From: Kocuria rhizophila
GTDB taxonomy: Bacteria; Actinomycetota; Actinomycetes; Actinomycetales; Micrococcaceae
NCBI RefSeq assembly: GCF_003667225.1
Contig: NZ_RCOM01000001.1
Span: forward strand, 62,001 to 126,000
Length of the DNA: 64,000 nucleotides
Reading direction: 5' to 3'
How positions within the stretch are numbered: position 1 is the first letter of the stretch; every line of letters starts with the position of its first letter. Of this stretch, positions 61,592 to 64,000 are shown in pieces. The position numbers and the translations under genes are program-made. A model generated the notes under the pieces. The model made no database searches. It worked only from the letters and a program-made list of their open reading frames with translations, and was not told the DNA's origin.

Positions 61592-64000
61592 AGTGAACTC
61601 AGCTTTCCGGTGGCCAGGGCGCGCTCGGCCCAGTCACTCAATTCGGCTCGGTCGATCTTGGAGTTGTGACGGATGTCGGTGGGGTGCTCCGGGACCACCA
61701 GCACCGCGCTGACGGGCAAGCCCGTGGTGGCGTGCACCGTGGTCCGGATGCGCTCGGTCAGCTCCGGGGACGCCAGCGCCGGTGCGGACGCGGCGGGATC
61801 GGTCTCGATGACCGCCACCGCGGACTGGGACCCAGCAGGACCCACGCCCACCACGGCGGCGCGGCCGACCCCGGGGACGGTCTGCGCGGCGTGCTCGGCC
61901 GCCACGGAGGAGACCGGGCCGTCGGACATGGTGATCACGTGCGCCAGTCGGCCCTCGTACCAGAGCCGCTCACGGGCGTCGAAGTGCCCGACGTCGCCCG
62001 TGCGGTGCCAGCCCGGGGTCCCGTCCGAGGCACGCTCGGTGATCCAGAGCCGGTCGTAGTGGTCCTTGGCGTGCGGGGCGCGGGCCACGATCTCGCCGGT
62101 GACGCCGGGGGTGGTGACGATCTCCGGGGAGACGGAACCGTCCGCGCGCAGCGGCAGCACGCCCAGCTCGGCACCCGCCACGGGGGTGCCCACGCACACG
62201 CCGCCGCCGGCACCGGCCATGCCCGCCTGCGCGTCCTCACGGGCGGTGCGGATCACTCCCAGACTGACGTCCGTGAGCGGCAGCGCCTCGGTCATCCCGT
62301 AGGGCGTGTGAAGCTCGGCGGCGGGCATGAGCTCCTGCAGCCGGGCCAGCAGCTCCTCCGGGATGGGGGCGCCCGCGGAGAGCATGAGGTCCACGCGCGC
62401 GAGGGCGTCCCGCTCGGCGGGGGCCAGCTCGTCCGCCGTGGCGAGCACGTTGGCGATCGCGGCGGGCGAGGCAAACACGGCGGTCGCGCGGATGGCCATG
62501 GTGGCTTCCGCCAGCGCCCGCGCGGTGAGCGTCTTGGGGCTCGTGACGTCCATGTCCGGCGTCACGGACGCCGCGCCCAGGGCGGGGCCCAGCAGGGCGA
62601 AGGGGGCGAAGCCCGCCACGAGCCCGGTGCCGGCACGCAGGCCGTACGTGTCACGGATGGTGTCGCGCATCCCGGCCATCTGGCGGTGCGTGTACACCAC
62701 GCCCTTGGCCGGGCCGGTGGAACCGGAGGTGAACAGCACGGCGGCCTCGGCGTCCGGGTTCACGGCGGGGATCTCGTCCGGGGACACCGTGGTCACGGAG
62801 TCCATCAGCTCGGGCACGGTGTGCGCCACGCCCAGCAGCTTCTTGGACACGGGGTCCATGGCGTCCGCGGCGATCCGCGTGCCGGGCCAGCCGAGGGCCC
62901 GCGCGCCCACGAGGGCCTTGCGGATGCCGATGAACCAGCGGGGCGAGGAGCCGCGCAGCGCCCGGGTGAGTCCCTGGCGGCCGAGGCCCTGGTCCGCCAC
63001 CACGATCACCGCACCGATGCGCAGGCACGCGTAGATCAGCGTGGTGAGCATGGACCCGGGCGGCACCATGAGGTTCACGCGGTCCCCGGGGCGCACCCCG
63101 GTGCGCAGCAGGGCCACGGCCAGCTGGTCCACGGAGGCGGAGAGCTGCGCCCAGCTCACACTGCGCCGGATGTCCAGCTCGGGGGCGGAGCCGTCCACGG
63201 TGGTGGCCACGGGGCCCATGTCCACCACGGCGGGGGAGTCGTCACGACGCCGCGCGTCCAGCTCCGCGAAGAACGGCACGAACGCGGCGCGGCCGCGGGC
63301 CCGCTGCTCACGGTGGGTCTCGACGACGGGCTCGGCGTCCCCGAAGCGCTCCTCGAGCCACGTGAACAGCGGGGTGGCGATGTCCCGGGCCTCGGGCAGC
63401 AGGTGCTTGGCGCCCTCGAAGCGGTGCACGTCCGCGTGCGGGGCGCGGCGCATGAGGTCGTCCAGGTAGCGCTGCTGGAACACCGGGTCCCCGGTGCCCC
63501 ACAGCAGCAGCGTGGGGACCTCGCGCGCGCTCATCCGCCCCGCGATCCGCTCGTAGGCGGCGTGGGACGGGTGGTCCTCGGCGGCGGGGATGTCCGCCAC
63601 GAAGTGGGCGATGCCCTCGCGGCGCTCTCGGGAGGTGTAGGGAGCCTTGTAGGCGCGCTTGACGTCCTTGGACGCCGCGGGATCGCACAGTGCGAGCGTG
63701 GTGTCCAGGAACGCGGTGCTCCCGGAGGTCAGCGGCTCGTGCACGGCCCTGTTCAGGGCGAGACGCAGTGCAGAGGGGATGGGCTCGGCGTTGTCGTGGT
63801 GCACCGCAGTATTGGTCAGCACGGTGGCCGCGTGGATCGCGGGGTGCTCCTGCGCCCAGCCCTGGGAGATGAGCCCTCCCCAGTCGTGGGCGAGGGTGAC
63901 CACGGGAAGTCCGGCATCGTCGATCCCCAGAGCGGCGGTGAGGTCGCCGAGATCCTGGACACGGTCCTCGAGGCGGCGGAAGAGTCCGGTGCGCTCGGAG
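61588..64000 (-). CDS. oleBC: OleBC fusion: alpha/beta hydrolase plus AMP-forming ligase, 5' end cut by window edge
   Basis: Frame remains open to the right edge; about 804 C-terminal residues are visible. The first part is an alpha/beta hydrolase with VVTLAHDWGGLISQGWA (nucleophile Asp context of haloalkane-dehalogenase-like OleB), PTLLLWGTGDPVF and EGAKHLLPEA for the later Asp and His. After a linker, from about 63,200 downward, comes an acyl-CoA-synthetase-like ligase (OleC): phosphate loop FTSGSTGPAKGVVYTH, PYGMTEALPLTD, WHRTGDVGHFD and terminal RHNSKIDRAELSDWAE. OleC forms a beta-lactone from the beta-hydroxy acid and OleB decarboxylates it to the alkene. The fused form is known from Micrococcus-type actinobacteria. 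oleA should lie beyond the edge. Confidence 0.88.
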   Translation of the reverse strand, partial: SERTGLFRRLEDRVQDLGDLTAALGIDDAGLPVVTLAHDWGGLISQGWAQEHPAIHAATVLTNTAVHHDNAEPIPSALRLALNRAVHEPLTSGSTAFLDTTLALCDPAASKDVKRAYKAPYTSRERREGIAHFVADIPAAEDHPSHAAYERIAGRMSAREVPTLLLWGTGDPVFQQRYLDDLMRRAPHADVHRFEGAKHLLPEARDIATPLFTWLEERFGDAEPVVETHREQRARGRAAFVPFFAELDARRRDDSPAVVDMGPVATTVDGSAPELDIRRSVSWAQLSASVDQLAVALLRTGVRPGDRVNLMVPPGSMLTTLIYACLRIGAVIVVADQGLGRQGLTRALRGSSPRWFIGIRKALVGARALGWPGTRIAADAMDPVSKKLLGVAHTVPELMDSVTTVSPDEIPAVNPDAEAAVLFTSGSTGPAKGVVYTHRQMAGMRDTIRDTYGLRAGTGLVAGFAPFALLGPALGAASVTPDMDVTSPKTLTARALAEATMAIRATAVFASPAAIANVLATADELAPAERDALARVDLMLSAGAPIPEELLARLQELMPAAELHTPYGMTEALPLTDVSLGVIRTAREDAQAGMAGAGGGVCVGTPVAGAELGVLPLRADGSVSPEIVTTPGVTGEIVARAPHAKDHYDRLWITERASDGTPGWHRTGDVGHFDARERLWYEGRLAHVITMSDGPVSSVAAEHAAQTVPGVGRAAVVGVGPAGSQSAVAVIETDPAASAPALASPELTERIRTTVHATTGLPVSAVLVVPEHPTDIRHNSKIDRAELSDWAERALATGKLSSL

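Noticed and set aside
1-64000. Frequent GGCGTCG/CGACGCC strings, especially in intergenic DNA
   Set aside because: Might be a chi-like or methylation motif, but in DNA of this composition I cannot separate it from chance without counting against a background model.
1-64000. Search for CRISPR arrays, insertion sequences, att sites, prophage or plasmid genes
   Set aside because: No regularly spaced repeats, transposase, integrase or phage motifs were seen; tRNA genes are intact and not flanked by partial copies.

Overview
The window is a dense, high-G+C chromosomal segment from an actinobacterium. The gene order clpS-DUF2017-murI-MBL-rph-rdgB, the DUF177-rpmF-rnc-mutM block, a mycothiol-dependent formaldehyde dehydrogenase and a fused oleBC gene all point to Micrococcales, family Micrococcaceae. 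A Kocuria- or Micrococcus-like organism is my best guess by recognition; no database was searched. I see no insertion sequence, prophage, CRISPR array, rRNA gene or replication origin. Four tRNA genes are present.

Layout. 0-6.6 kb: divergent pncB (cut by the left edge) and clpS, then cell-wall, RNA and nucleotide housekeeping genes (murI, rph, rdgB), a phosphotransferase and a small exonuclease. 6.7-9.8 kb: an accessory patch with a degenerate ADP-ribosylglycohydrolase-like gene and a translationally coupled pair of exported proteins (DUF6318 lipoprotein, PKD-domain protein), part of which is visibly less G+C-rich. 10.1-15.9 kb: sbcD-sbcC and an MFS transporter. 16.1-25.2 kb: mostly minus-strand genes: mycothiol-linked formaldehyde detoxification, a YihY protein, a MarR regulator with a perfect inverted repeat upstream, mqo, an orphan peptide-type binding lipoprotein, tRNA-Leu, a peroxiredoxin divergent from a second MarR regulator, and tRNA-Lys.

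25.3-44 kb is dominated by branched-chain amino-acid synthesis: an attenuator with a leader peptide (MNSAQRIIQVLVLVALIGRPA in two pieces: MNSAQR, then IIQVLVLVALIGRPA) precedes ilvBNC; metG, leuB and ilvE follow; an IclR-type regulator is divergent from leuCD. A near-identical 15-base site lies in the IclR promoter and upstream of leuB, suggesting common control. Between these lie a FAH-family hydrolase, gltX with tRNA-Gln and tRNA-Glu directly downstream, and two overlapping genes for dynamin-like membrane GTPases. 44-60 kb: murA, plsC-gpsA-ddl, a sulfite-oxidase-family molybdoenzyme, DUF3515 lipoprotein, thiL-DAK2-recG-rsmD, an aminotransferase, coaD, and DUF177-rpmF-rnc-mutM. 60.2-64 kb: oleD and the fused oleBC (cut by the right edge), the core of long-chain olefin synthesis.

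A recurring pattern is a TANNNT-like -10 hexamer ending usually 6-7 bases before the start codon, with no Shine-Dalgarno sequence, at about twenty genes. This implies extensive leaderless transcription, and I used it to choose start codons. Genes inside operons instead overlap by ATGA/GTGA/TGATG or carry clear GGAGG-type sites. Gene functions below rest on recognised motifs and neighbourhoods, not on searches.
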